Shown: positions 23,482 to 31,622, numbered from the stretch's first letter. The stretch: DNA of 64,000 nucleotides from Nonlabens sp. Hel1_33_55 (GCF_900101765.1 NZ_LT627735.1:558001-622000); one strand, 5' to 3'. Notes: generated by a model from the letters alone, not told the origin. Translations and numbers: made by a program.

Positions 23482-23856
23482 ATGACAGAAGAAGAATATA
23501 AAAAGAAACTGACCCCAGAACAGTATCACATTCTACGAGAAAAAGGTACAGAGCGACCACATACTGGAGAGTATAATACCCATTACGATGACGGAGTCTA
23601 CAGCTGCGCTGCTTGTGGTAACGAACTATATAAATCTGATGCCAAATTTGACAGCGGTTGCGGCTGGCCTTCTTTTGATGATGAGATTGAAGGAGCCATC
23701 GAGCGCAAACGCGATACAACTCACGGTATGATGCGTACTGAGATTTTGTGCGCCAATTGCGGTAGCCATTTAGGTCATGTTTTTAATGATGGACCTACAA
23801 ATACTGGAATTAGACACTGTGTGAATAGCTTGAGTCTAGATTTTGAGAAGAAGTAG
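23482..23856 (+). CDS. msrB: Peptide-methionine (R)-S-oxide reductase, cytoplasmic form
   Basis: Second MsrB, 124 residues, with no signal peptide, so cytoplasmic. Zinc cysteines are C42/C45 (CAAC) and C90/C93 (CANC), the catalytic residue is Cys113 in RHCVNSLSL, and Cys60 in GCGWPSF sits where the classical recycling cysteine is found, unlike the lipoprotein copy upstream. The two MsrBs share the TEEEYKKKLTPEQYHILRE-like opening (LTPEEFNILRE upstream) and probably arose by duplication, then split between compartments. A UUCG-capped terminator follows. Confidence 0.96.
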   Translation: MTEEEYKKKLTPEQYHILREKGTERPHTGEYNTHYDDGVYSCAACGNELYKSDAKFDSGCGWPSFDDEIEGAIERKRDTTHGMMRTEILCANCGSHLGHVFNDGPTNTGIRHCVNSLSLDFEKK

Positions 23857-23889
23857 TAGAACTTAAATCTAAGTTTAAGTTTAAATTTT

Positions 23890-23917
23890 AAAGTCTCAAT
23901 TCGTTGGGGCTTTTTTT
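23890..23917 (+). terminator. Terminator after the second msrB
   Basis: Stem AAAGTCTCAA / TTGGGGCTTT (10 bp with several G-U pairs) capped by a TTCG tetraloop and followed by a T run, 34 bp after the stop codon. Confidence 0.8.
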
Positions 23918-23956
23918 GTTGCAATAGGGAATGTGGTGATTTATGTGATTCCTTTT

Positions 23957-24089
23957 TCGAGCGGTAGTTGAGAAAAGGAATTTCTATTGGAAAATGCATT
24001 TTAACTTCAACCATATCTCGACTGCCGCTCGATACTGGTTTATTGGCTTTTGAATCTAAAATGCAAGCCGGTTCGAGCGACAGTCGAGA
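23957..24089. repeat. Cluster of three 17-mer repeats (TCGAGCGRYAGTYGAGA)
   Basis: Three copies of one 17-mer: direct at 23957-23973 and 24073-24089, inverted at 24016-24032. Copies differ at two or three bases, and each is itself nearly palindromic (TCGAG/CTCGA arms). They lie between the convergent ends of msrB and the DEAD-box helicase gene. Confidence 0.72.
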
Positions 24090-24128
24090 ACGAGCGGTTC
24101 AGTTACGAGAAAGCTTAATACAAACTTC

Positions 24129-25265
24129 CTAAGAGTTCCATTCCTCTAGATCTTCCATCCAGACTTTCATTTTAGTTTTTTTCTGGATAACTCTCATATG
24201 ATGAGCGTCTTCTGGAGTTACGAGTGTAAAAACGGTCCCTGGCTTTTCGGCGCGGCCGGTTCTTCCTATTCTGTGGATGTAATCCTTGGGCGATCTGGGA
24301 AGTTCATAGTTGATGACAAAGGGCAAGAATTCTATATCAATACCACGTGATAAGAGGTCTGTTGTCACCAGGCAACGTACATCACTATCTGCATCCTTGA
24401 AATCGTTTAGATGCGATTGTCTGGTGCCTTGCGCTTTTTTACCGTGTACAGCTTTAGATGTAATGCCGTTCGTATTGAGTTTGTCGTTGACATGTTCTAC
24501 CTGATAGGTAGATGAGCAAAAGATCAATACTTGCTGCATATCGTGTTCCTCAATGAGGTGACGTAATAAAATGCCTTTCTTTTCTGGGGTTACCCGATAA
24601 CCTATCTGCTTGATGAGCGACAGATCTTCTTCTGGAACCTGAACGTCTATAACGACAGGATCTTTAAGAAGCTGGCGTTTGATTTCGCTTACTTTATTGG
24701 AAAGAGTGGCAGAAAACAACAACGTCTGCTTCTTACTGGGTAATCGGTTAAAGATTTGATCCATCTCTTCCTTAAAGCCAGCCGATAACATTTTATCGGC
24801 CTCATCAAGCACCAAAATCTTTGTACTAGCCACCTTCACCGCATTCTTTTCCATCAATTCCAGCAATCGTCCAGGCGTCGCCAAGAGAATGTCCACGGTA
24901 TTCATCTTCATCATCTGCGGATTGATGCTCACACCACCATAAACCGCCATCGTGATCAGCGGATTCTTCAACGCCTTTGAAAATAGTATTATGGCATCAC
25001 TCACCTGAACAGCCAGTTCCCGTGTAGGAACCATAACAAGCGCTTGAATCTCACGATTTTCTGACGACTGGTTTTTTAATCGATCAAGTAGTGGTAAAAC
25101 ATACGCAAGAGTCTTTCCTGAACCAGTTTTTGCAATTCCCATCACATCTTTTCCTTCCAGAATAGGAGTTATGGCCTGCTGTTGAATAGGAGTTGGCTTT
25201 GAGAATTGGTTCTTTTCCAGCTGTGAGATAAGCTCAGAAGAAAGGTTGAGGTCTTGAAATGTCAT
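24129..25265 (-). CDS. DEAD-box ATP-dependent RNA helicase
   Basis: ATP-dependent RNA helicase of 378 residues with only the two RecA cores and no C-terminal RNA-binding tail. I prefer the ATG at 25265 because MTFQDLNLSSELI is the usual family start just before the Q motif (TPIQQQAI); the frame is open 12 codons further. Motif I AKTGSGKT, Ia PTRELA, II DEAD (VLDEADKM), III SAT (LLFSATLS), V TDLLSRGID and VI HRIGRTGRA are all present. This size and the missing tail fit RhlE/SrmB-like flavobacterial helicases used in ribosome assembly or RNA turnover. It is a lone gene. Confidence 0.95.
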   Translation of the reverse strand: MTFQDLNLSSELISQLEKNQFSKPTPIQQQAITPILEGKDVMGIAKTGSGKTLAYVLPLLDRLKNQSSENREIQALVMVPTRELAVQVSDAIILFSKALKNPLITMAVYGGVSINPQMMKMNTVDILLATPGRLLELMEKNAVKVASTKILVLDEADKMLSAGFKEEMDQIFNRLPSKKQTLLFSATLSNKVSEIKRQLLKDPVVIDVQVPEEDLSLIKQIGYRVTPEKKGILLRHLIEEHDMQQVLIFCSSTYQVEHVNDKLNTNGITSKAVHGKKAQGTRQSHLNDFKDADSDVRCLVTTDLLSRGIDIEFLPFVINYELPRSPKDYIHRIGRTGRAEKPGTVFTLVTPEDAHHMRVIQKKTKMKVWMEDLEEWNS

Positions 25266-25334
25266 ATAGTAAGGTATGGCTGCAAAGGTAACGAGTTGCA
25301 TTGCTAAACCTTTATTAAGAATCCGTGAGATGGA

Positions 25335-25364
25335 TTGCTTTTAAAATTAGACCACTTATTTTAG
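25335..25364 (+). promoter_or_regulatory. Probable promoter of the alkyladenine glycosylase gene
   Basis: TTG at 25335-25337, a 19-bp spacer and TATTTTAG at 25357-25364, one mismatch from TAnnTTTG. It lies directly in front of the ATG at 25369, so the start of transcription and translation would nearly coincide. Confidence 0.45.
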
Positions 25365-25368
25365 AACT

Positions 25369-25977
25369 ATGCCTTCAAAAAAACTTCCCGCTAGCTATTA
25401 TCAAAATGATGATGTCGTTTTTCTAGCACGTGACCTTATAGGAAAAACCATAGTTTCTATGGTTGACGACAAACGTACCAGCGGTATTATCACAGAAACC
25501 GAAGCCTATCGTGGTTATGATGATAAAGCCTGTCATTCACATCTGGGAAGATTTACAGAGAGGACCAAAGTGATGTACGAGCAAGGTGGCGTTGCCTATG
25601 TCTATCTATGCTATGGCATTCACAACCTCTTCAACATCATTACCAATACAAAAGACAACGCAGATGCGATATTGATCCGTGCGGTGGAACCTGTTGCGGG
25701 AATCGGCACGATGCTGGAACGCCGTGGTAAGGAGAAGCTGGATAAGTCGCTCACTTCTGGACCTGGAAATTTTAGCAAGGCGTTGGGTCTGGACAGGTCA
25801 CATTACGGCTCTGATTTGACGGGAGATATTGTCTGGATTGAAGCTTCTAACGATGGAAATCCAAAAGATGACGATATAACCGCAAGCAAACGCATAGGCA
25901 TTGATTATGCAGATGAGGATAAACACCTGCCGTGGCGGTTCTATCTCAACACCTCAAAATTTATAAGCAAGCGATAA
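25369..25977 (+). CDS. DNA-3-methyladenine glycosylase, AAG/MPG family
   Basis: Base-excision repair enzyme that removes alkylated and deaminated purines. The 202-residue product has the family core: DLIGKTIV near 22-29, the catalytic Glu in TETEAYRGYDDKACHS (about 42-57), VYLCYGIHNLFNI near 76-88, ILIRAVEP near 99-106 and the SGPGNFSKALG loop near 128-138. This is the mammalian-type fold, not AlkA or Tag. It stands as a single gene between the helicase and htpG. Confidence 0.94.
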   Translation: MPSKKLPASYYQNDDVVFLARDLIGKTIVSMVDDKRTSGIITETEAYRGYDDKACHSHLGRFTERTKVMYEQGGVAYVYLCYGIHNLFNIITNTKDNADAILIRAVEPVAGIGTMLERRGKEKLDKSLTSGPGNFSKALGLDRSHYGSDLTGDIVWIEASNDGNPKDDDITASKRIGIDYADEDKHLPWRFYLNTSKFISKR

Positions 25978-26065
25978 AACATCTGTCAATTCGTGTTTAA
26001 AAGTGTCAGCTTGTCATTTGATTTGTTTTGGTACTTCATTTGACCTGTGAGGATGGTGGTAATTG

Positions 26066-26081
26066 CGCTTTCGCGGAAGCG
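26066..26081. repeat. Dispersed palindrome, copy 8 (upstream of htpG, one mismatch)
   Basis: CGCTTTCGCGGAAGCG, 36 bp before the htpG start codon. It lies in what should be the 5' leader or promoter of htpG. Confidence 0.88.
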
Positions 26082-26116
26082 TAACTCACCCATAAACTTT
26101 AAAAACACAATATAAT

Positions 26117-28006
26117 ATGTCACAACAAGGAAAAATTAATGTTGCCGTTGAGAATATCTTCCCGCTCATTAAGAAGTTCTTATACAGCGATCACGAGATA
26201 TTTTTACGTGAACTCGTTTCAAATGCAACCGATGCTACCCTAAAATTAAAACACCTGGCTAGAATAGGTGAGGCTAGTGTGGAACTGGGCGATCAACAAA
26301 TAGAGGTGAAGATCAATAAAGATGATCAGACCCTTCACATCATAGATCAAGGTCTGGGAATGACTGAGGATGAGGTGCAGAAATACATCAACGACATCGC
26401 GTTCTCTGGTGCTGAGGAGTTCCTGGAGAAGTATAAGGATACGGCTCAGGATAGCGGGATTATAGGACACTTTGGTCTAGGTTTCTACAGTGCCTTTATG
26501 GTGGCCGACAAGGTGGAGATCATAACCAAGTCCTATAAAGACGAGCCTGCGGTACACTGGACTTGTGATGGTTCACCTAACTATACGATCGAACCAGCAG
26601 ATAAGGAACAATTTGGTACTGAGATCATTCTGCATATTTCTGACGATGAGAAGGAATTTCTTGAAGAAGGAAAAATAAGAGGTCTATTGACCAAATACAA
26701 CAAGTTTATGCCAGTGCCGATTAAATTTGGTACAAAGACAGAAACTCTTGAAAAGCCAGAAGGTGCTAAAGAAGGGGATAAAGCTCCAACTCAGGAAGTT
26801 GATAATATTATCAACAATCCTAACCCAGCCTGGACTAAGCAGCCTACAGAACTTGAGGATGAAGACTACAATAACTTCTATCGCGAGTTGTATCCTATGC
26901 AGTTTGATGAGCCATTGTTTCACATTCACCTGAATGTTGACTATCCTTTCAACCTGACGGGAATCTTGTATTTCCCTAAAATGACTCAGGACTTGAATGT
27001 ACAGAAGGATCGTATCCAGTTGTATCAGAATCAGGTTTTCGTCACGGACAACGTGGAAGGAATCGTACCCGAGTTCCTAACGATGCTACGTGGTGTGATC
27101 GATAGTCCAGACATTCCGTTGAATGTTTCTCGTTCCTACTTACAGGCAGACGGAGCAGTGAAGAAAATCTCCAGCTACATCACTAGAAAGGTTGCTGATA
27201 AATTGAAATCACTCTTTAATGAAGACCGTGCTGCTTTTGAAGAAAAGTGGAACGATATCAAGATCGTTATAGAGTACGGTATGTTGAGTGAGGAGAAATT
27301 CTTTGAAAAGTCCGATGCTTTTGCATTGTATCCAACGGTAGATGGAAGTTTTTACACTTGGGATGAGTTGATAGAAAAAGTGAAGCCAGCTCAATCGGAT
27401 AAAGACGGTAAGACAGTCCTGTTATATGCATCCAATAAAGAAGCACAGCATAGTTATCTAGCTGGAGCCAAATCAAAAGGGTATGAAGTCTTGTTGCTAG
27501 ATTCTCCAATTGTATCACACTTGATGCAAAAGCTGGAGCAATCTAAGGACAACGTCACATTTGCAAGAGTCGATGCAGACCACGTGGATAATCTGATTAA
27601 AAAAGAAGATGACCAGATCTCCAAGTTAAGTGATGAGGAAAAGGAGACTTTGAAAAAATCGATTACTGAAACGATTGCAGATTCCAGTTATACGGTACAG
27701 GTTGAAGCAATGAGCAGTGATGCAGCGCCATTTATGATTACACAGCCAGAATTTATGCGCCGTATGAAAGAGATGCAGGCTACAGGTGGCGGCGGCATGA
27801 TGGGAATGGGCAATATGCCAGACATGTATAATCTAGTGGTGAATGCCAACCACGAACTGGTCCAAGAAATCTTCAACACTAAAACTGAGAAGAAAAAGGC
27901 CAGACTGATCCAGCAATCTGTTGATCTTGCAAAACTCTCTCAGGGATTATTAAAAGGAGAAGCCTTAACCGATTTTGTCAATCGTAGTTATGAACTAATT
28001 AAATAA
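26117..28006 (+). CDS. htpG: Molecular chaperone HtpG (Hsp90)
   Basis: Cytoplasmic ATP-dependent chaperone of 629 residues. The N-terminal GHKL ATPase carries FLRELVSNATDATLKL (with the catalytic Glu near 35), DQGLGMT near 78-84 and GHFGLGFYSAFMV near 117-129. The middle domain includes VSRSYLQ and the C-terminal dimer domain ends with the Met/Gly-rich loop GGGGMMGMGNMP. It is monocistronic with a strong terminator after it. A dispersed palindrome lies close upstream of its start. Confidence 0.97.
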   Translation: MSQQGKINVAVENIFPLIKKFLYSDHEIFLRELVSNATDATLKLKHLARIGEASVELGDQQIEVKINKDDQTLHIIDQGLGMTEDEVQKYINDIAFSGAEEFLEKYKDTAQDSGIIGHFGLGFYSAFMVADKVEIITKSYKDEPAVHWTCDGSPNYTIEPADKEQFGTEIILHISDDEKEFLEEGKIRGLLTKYNKFMPVPIKFGTKTETLEKPEGAKEGDKAPTQEVDNIINNPNPAWTKQPTELEDEDYNNFYRELYPMQFDEPLFHIHLNVDYPFNLTGILYFPKMTQDLNVQKDRIQLYQNQVFVTDNVEGIVPEFLTMLRGVIDSPDIPLNVSRSYLQADGAVKKISSYITRKVADKLKSLFNEDRAAFEEKWNDIKIVIEYGMLSEEKFFEKSDAFALYPTVDGSFYTWDELIEKVKPAQSDKDGKTVLLYASNKEAQHSYLAGAKSKGYEVLLLDSPIVSHLMQKLEQSKDNVTFARVDADHVDNLIKKEDDQISKLSDEEKETLKKSITETIADSSYTVQVEAMSSDAAPFMITQPEFMRRMKEMQATGGGGMMGMGNMPDMYNLVVNANHELVQEIFNTKTEKKKARLIQQSVDLAKLSQGLLKGEALTDFVNRSYELIK

Positions 28007-28026
28007 AATTGATTTTTTAATATTAT

Positions 28027-28056
28027 AAAGCCCTCAATTTTTGAGGGCTTTTTTTA
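28027..28056 (+). terminator. Rho-independent terminator of htpG
   Basis: AAAGCCCTCAA / TTGAGGGCTTT stem followed by seven T residues, about 20 bp after the htpG stop codon. Confidence 0.93.
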
Positions 28057-28102
28057 TGAAATTGATTTTTAAAGAATAACCAAAGGTTAATTATGTTAAG
28101 AA

Positions 28103-28120
28103 CTACCCCATATGGGGTAG
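28103..28120. promoter_or_regulatory. 18-bp perfect palindrome upstream of curli operon (candidate operator)
   Basis: CTACCCCATATGGGGTAG is an exact inverted repeat, about 160 bp upstream of the predicted curli promoter and 50 bp past the htpG terminator. It has no T run and is not a terminator. The GGGTAG half-site recurs at 40387-40406 and 58837-58842. Confidence 0.6.
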
Positions 28121-28280
28121 AGATTTGTTTATCATTCATTCATTAGTTCCTACAAAATAATGTCGTTCAGCGATTATTAATGCATTAACATAAAATTAAC
28201 AGCCATTAACAAATCATTGATTTTGTTGTTGTTACAAAGCTAGTTGTGAGGAAATTTCTGATATGCCGTTTGTCGATCGC

Positions 28281-28312
28281 TTGTTTAAAACATTTATTCC
28301 TACATATATTTG
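28281..28312 (+). promoter_or_regulatory. Promoter of the curli operon
   Basis: TTG at 28281-28283, a 21-bp spacer and TATATTTG at 28305-28312, an exact TAnnTTTG element. Transcription should start near 28318, leaving a leader of about 170 nt. Confidence 0.7.
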
Positions 28313-28489
28313 GATGTCTTCAAGAAACAAATTCCCCTTCAGTTTCAGAGACAGGTAAAATTCCCTTTTTTACCATAGTTGTTTTCCCTAAACATTAAAT
28401 TTTGAATTTCCCCTTTGTTGAACCAGACGCGTAAGGTCTGTATTTGATAGCTCATAGTTGTGTATTTATTAATTCTAAATATTTTAATT

Positions 28490-29800
28490 ATGAAAAGAGT
28501 AATTCTCAGTGCAGCAGCACTAATGATCGGAGCAACAGTGTTTGCTCAAGTTCCAACCCAATCACCACAACAGGTGAACCCGAATGCACCTGCCGCAGCT
28601 GGGCATGGATATTCTCAGATTGACCAAGTTGGTATTGGTAGTGACGCAGATGTCCTTCAAGAAGGAACTTTAAACAGTTCATACATTGATCAATTAGGAA
28701 CTAGCGCGACACTCAAAAACTTTGTAGGTGTTGTTCAAACTGGTAACGTAGGACAAACTCCTTCTAATCCAGGAAGAAGCGGTTTAGAAAATTATTCTGA
28801 GGCATTACAAGATGGTTCAGGAAATTTACTGAATGTTTTTCAGTACGGAGATAGAAATGATGCTAGATCAACGCAAGTTGGTGTAAGTAATAGTGGCGTA
28901 ATTCAACAGGGAAGTTCTAATGCACAATTAGGAGAACGTAATTTAGGTGTGATTGATCAGTCCGGTGATGCTAACTACGCGAGTATTCAACAGCGTTATG
29001 ATGGTAATGAGGCATATAGTGAGCAGATCGCTGCAGCTGGAGGTCTAGGAAACAGATCATATCAGGAGCAAACAGCTGAATCTAATCAGTCTGTAGGGCA
29101 TGAAGCTGTATCAACCCAAAATGGTAATAATAATGAGGTTAGACAGTTCCAAACAGGACCGTCAGAAAGTGCAGGAAACTATGCCGAAGCAAATCAAGGT
29201 GACGTAGCTGGAACAGATACTGCAACTAATGCTTTTGCTCAACAGATTCAAGATGGTATTGACAACAACGCATTAGTTAATCAAAAGCTTACTAACGATG
29301 TTTCTTACCAAGAGCAAATAGGTACACGTAACACTGCAACCACTGACCAAAATATGGGAGGTATTGCATCTGGAGGCGATAACTATTCTGATCAATATCA
29401 AGATGGAACTCGTAATGATGCGGTTACAACTCAGAATGGAAACAATAATGTTTCTTTTCAAGAACAAAGAGGTATAGCTAACGAAGCAACTACTATGCAA
29501 ACTTATGGTCAAGATGCTGCTAACAATGCTATTTCATTACAGAATGGTACTAGAAACAGTTCTACTATAATGCAAGCTGCCCACGGTAACTATGCATTCG
29601 TTGATCAATTTGGTGTTGGTCATGTTAGTGTGGTAAATCAGAACCAAATGGGTACTCAATTGAATGATGGAGCATTTAGCGGAACGAATAGCGCCATAGT
29701 AACTCAAAGAGATGCTAGCGGATTATCAGCAAATGGAGCTCAATCTTTGAGATCTCCAATGTCAACTCCTAGAGCTCTTTCACTTAATACTAATAACTAA
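28490..29800 (+). CDS. Major curlin-repeat amyloid protein (CsgA-like)
   Basis: Predicted extracellular functional amyloid of 436 residues. The start at 28490 gives a signal peptide (MKRVILSAAALMIGATVFAQ); the frame is open 10 codons further. After a Pro/Gln/Asn-rich spacer (VPTQSPQQVNPNAP) the rest is built of about 22-residue units that follow the curlin pattern Q-x-G-x-x-N-x-A/S-x5-Q, with runs such as NQGDVAG, QNGNNNV and QYGDRND. It has roughly three times the number of repeats of enterobacterial CsgA, so it is long for a curlin. It is first in the operon and is followed by a strong hairpin. It probably forms the main fibre. Confidence 0.9.
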   Translation: MKRVILSAAALMIGATVFAQVPTQSPQQVNPNAPAAAGHGYSQIDQVGIGSDADVLQEGTLNSSYIDQLGTSATLKNFVGVVQTGNVGQTPSNPGRSGLENYSEALQDGSGNLLNVFQYGDRNDARSTQVGVSNSGVIQQGSSNAQLGERNLGVIDQSGDANYASIQQRYDGNEAYSEQIAAAGGLGNRSYQEQTAESNQSVGHEAVSTQNGNNNEVRQFQTGPSESAGNYAEANQGDVAGTDTATNAFAQQIQDGIDNNALVNQKLTNDVSYQEQIGTRNTATTDQNMGGIASGGDNYSDQYQDGTRNDAVTTQNGNNNVSFQEQRGIANEATTMQTYGQDAANNAISLQNGTRNSSTIMQAAHGNYAFVDQFGVGHVSVVNQNQMGTQLNDGAFSGTNSAIVTQRDASGLSANGAQSLRSPMSTPRALSLNTNN

Positions 29801-29832
29801 CTATTAGGTGTCTAATTACTTAAACTAAGCAG

Positions 29833-29867
29833 GGTAGAATCGAGGATGTAACATTCTCGATTCTACC
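29833..29867 (+). other. Strong hairpin after the major curlin gene
   Basis: Perfect 12-bp stem GGTAGAATCGAG / CTCGATTCTACC, extendable through the loop to about 16 bp (with a GU pair) and a three-base loop. No T run follows, so it is not a classical terminator. It lies 33 bp after the stop codon of the main curlin and 78 bp before the next gene. It may stabilise the upstream mRNA or partially stop transcription. Confidence 0.7.
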
Positions 29868-29944
29868 TAATTAGTTATCAAAGAGCAAAAGATTTTACAT
29901 AATTACTCAAACGTTGAGGAGAGAAATATTTAATTAAAGAAATC

Positions 29945-30457
29945 ATGAAAAACAACATAATTACCTTGCTAGTAATTTTCACAGTAGGATTTGTTACTGG
30001 TCAAACATATATGAATGATCAGAATTTGATTTCAGAAAAATCACTAAATACTGAAAACAAACAGCTTAACGTAATTCAAAACCAATCATTTTATAATCTT
30101 TCCAGAAGACAATCCATGTCAGGAAATGCTGTATTTATTGATCAAGTAGGGTCAAATAACACTGGAAATATATCAGTAGCCTCGGATGATAGTGAGGTGA
30201 ATCTGCTGCAAGTAGGATTCAATAATCAAACTAACATCAATCTTAGAGCTACTACCATAAGGGAAAATGTTACACAATTAGGGTATAACAATATCTTCAA
30301 TGATTTTAGCCTTCATGGAGCTCAACTCCATACGGCAGATATATTGCAAGATGGTAGTTTAAATAAAATAATAAGTACTGGCAAAAATAGCCTGTCAGAG
30401 CGAATTCAAGTTACACAGAGAGGAGTAGGAAGAGAAGCTTTTATCATTCATAATTAA
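29945..30457 (+). CDS. Minor curlin-repeat protein (CsgB-like candidate)
   Basis: Exported protein of 170 residues with a signal peptide (MKNNIITLLVIFTVGFVTGQ). The middle and C-terminal parts show a few curlin-like units (FIDQVGSNNTGN, LLQVGFNNQTN, VTQLGYNNIFND, ILQDGSLNKI), each Q-x-G-x-x-N, and it ends with the basic RVTQRGVGREAF-type segment. By position and repeat count it fits a nucleator such as CsgB, but that is inference. Its stop codon overlaps the csgE start by one base (TAATG), so the two are coupled. Confidence 0.8.
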   Translation: MKNNIITLLVIFTVGFVTGQTYMNDQNLISEKSLNTENKQLNVIQNQSFYNLSRRQSMSGNAVFIDQVGSNNTGNISVASDDSEVNLLQVGFNNQTNINLRATTIRENVTQLGYNNIFNDFSLHGAQLHTADILQDGSLNKIISTGKNSLSERIQVTQRGVGREAFIIHN

Positions 30458-31185
30458 TGAGAGTTATAATTTCAATATTTTTATTACTACCTGGACTTAT
30501 AAAAGCCCAGCAATCACTCTATAATCAAGAAATCAAGGCTGAAGTTTTGATGAAAGATAAGGGAGGATTTTTAAATATCACAGGTGTTGCATCCAACCTG
30601 ACAAATGCGGAGCAAGGAATACGTTATGAGCTGGCTGTAATAAAAAAAGATACTGCTACAAACAACAGTTCTAAAAATAACCAAACTGGAAGAGGTGTAT
30701 TGAATGCTAAATCACAAGCTATTCTTTCTACAACGACCGTCAATCTTAATATTCCAGATATTTTGACAATAATGTTACTTATATATGATGATGACGATAA
30801 ATTAATTGGTAAAGACGTGCAACGCATTGAACCTAATACTTTCCAATTAGAAGAAAAGAAAGTCAATACCTATGATGGTATTGAAATTAGAGGATTAGTC
30901 ACTCGTAATTTGAGAACAGCACCTGCCAGAAAGTTTTATGACTATTTCTATAAACAATATAAAAAGTATCAGCTCAATGGTGCTAAAGTGGTCACCATAA
31001 ATGAAAAGTTTGGCCAAGGAAGAAGCACAAGAATAGAGGTTTTAGTAGGAACAGAAGTTATCTATCAATTTTTTCTAAATCCCACTGACGATTTCATTAA
31101 GGAAATGGGAGACTATGTCGTAAGACTAGTGTACCAACAATTTGAAAAATTAAAGGCTATTGAAGCCGCAATCAATAATCAATAA
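30457..31185 (+). CDS. csgE: CsgE with an extra N-terminal beta-rich domain
   Basis: Secreted curli chaperone that caps the CsgG pore and guides subunits to it. The protein is 242 residues, about twice the usual CsgE. The signal peptide ends near KAQQ. The C-terminal half (about 130-242) is CsgE: IEIRGLVTRNLRTAPARKFYDYF, VTINEKFGQGRSTRIEVLVG and YQFFLNP. The N-terminal half (about 20-120) is a separate beta-rich domain with GGFLNITGVASNL, GVLNAKSQAILSTTTVNLNI and MLLIYDDDDKLIGKD, a layout that resembles CsgH, an amyloid inhibitor of alphaproteobacterial curli systems. The CsgE call is firm; the CsgH resemblance is by eye only. Confidence 0.85.
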   Translation: MRVIISIFLLLPGLIKAQQSLYNQEIKAEVLMKDKGGFLNITGVASNLTNAEQGIRYELAVIKKDTATNNSSKNNQTGRGVLNAKSQAILSTTTVNLNIPDILTIMLLIYDDDDKLIGKDVQRIEPNTFQLEEKKVNTYDGIEIRGLVTRNLRTAPARKFYDYFYKQYKKYQLNGAKVVTINEKFGQGRSTRIEVLVGTEVIYQFFLNPTDDFIKEMGDYVVRLVYQQFEKLKAIEAAINNQ

Positions 31186-31193
31186 ATTAAATC

Positions 31194-31619
31194 ATGCTCA
31201 AAAATTTATCAACATCGCTCATGTTGTTAATTGCTCTCTGTTTTATAACAGATTTAAATGCTCAACAACTGACCTACAAACCCATTAATCCTGCATTTGG
31301 TGGTGACACCTTCAATTATCAATGGTTGCTTCAAAGTGCAGAAATTCAAAATAAATTTACAGATCCTAATGCTTTCGCAAATTCTGACGATCAATCAAAT
31401 TTAGATGCTTTTGCAGATGGTCTAAATAGACAATTATTAAGTCAATTTTCTAGAGCTCTTCTCAACTCACAAATCAATTTGAATGATGGCTTAGAACCTG
31501 GAACTTTTTCATTTGGAAATTTAGAAGTAGAAATATTAGATGGCGTTGATGGACTAGTTGTCAATATATTGGATACTAGTACAGGTGATACCACGACTGT
31601 AGTTATACCTAATAGTTAA
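31194..31619 (+). CDS. csgF: Curli assembly protein CsgF
   Basis: Secreted curli component that docks on the CsgG pore and couples the nucleator to the surface. The 141-residue product starts with a signal peptide (MLKNLSTSLMLLIALCFITDLNAQ) followed by QLTYKPINPAFGGDTFNYQWLLQSAE, the well-conserved CsgF opening that binds CsgG. The rest is polar with a Thr-rich C-terminus. It lies 8 bp after csgE and 3 bp before csgG, so it is clearly part of the operon. Confidence 0.94.
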   Translation: MLKNLSTSLMLLIALCFITDLNAQQLTYKPINPAFGGDTFNYQWLLQSAEIQNKFTDPNAFANSDDQSNLDAFADGLNRQLLSQFSRALLNSQINLNDGLEPGTFSFGNLEVEILDGVDGLVVNILDTSTGDTTTVVIPNS

Positions 31620-31622
31620 GGT

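Larger units (their letters stand above)
28007..28489. other. Long upstream region of the curli operon
   Basis: About 480 bp without a gene. It holds the htpG terminator, an 18-bp perfect palindrome (28103-28120), the curli promoter (28281-28312) and a leader of about 170 nt with four TTCCC runs at about 28332, 28361, 28384 and 28408. The length and content suggest heavy regulation of the operon. Confidence 0.7.

Noticed and set aside
28490..29800. Asn/Gln-rich repeats as a microsatellite or CRISPR-like array
   Set aside because: The DNA units vary while the protein pattern Q-x-G-x-x-N is kept, and there are no identical repeats or spacers; it is a coding curlin-repeat region.
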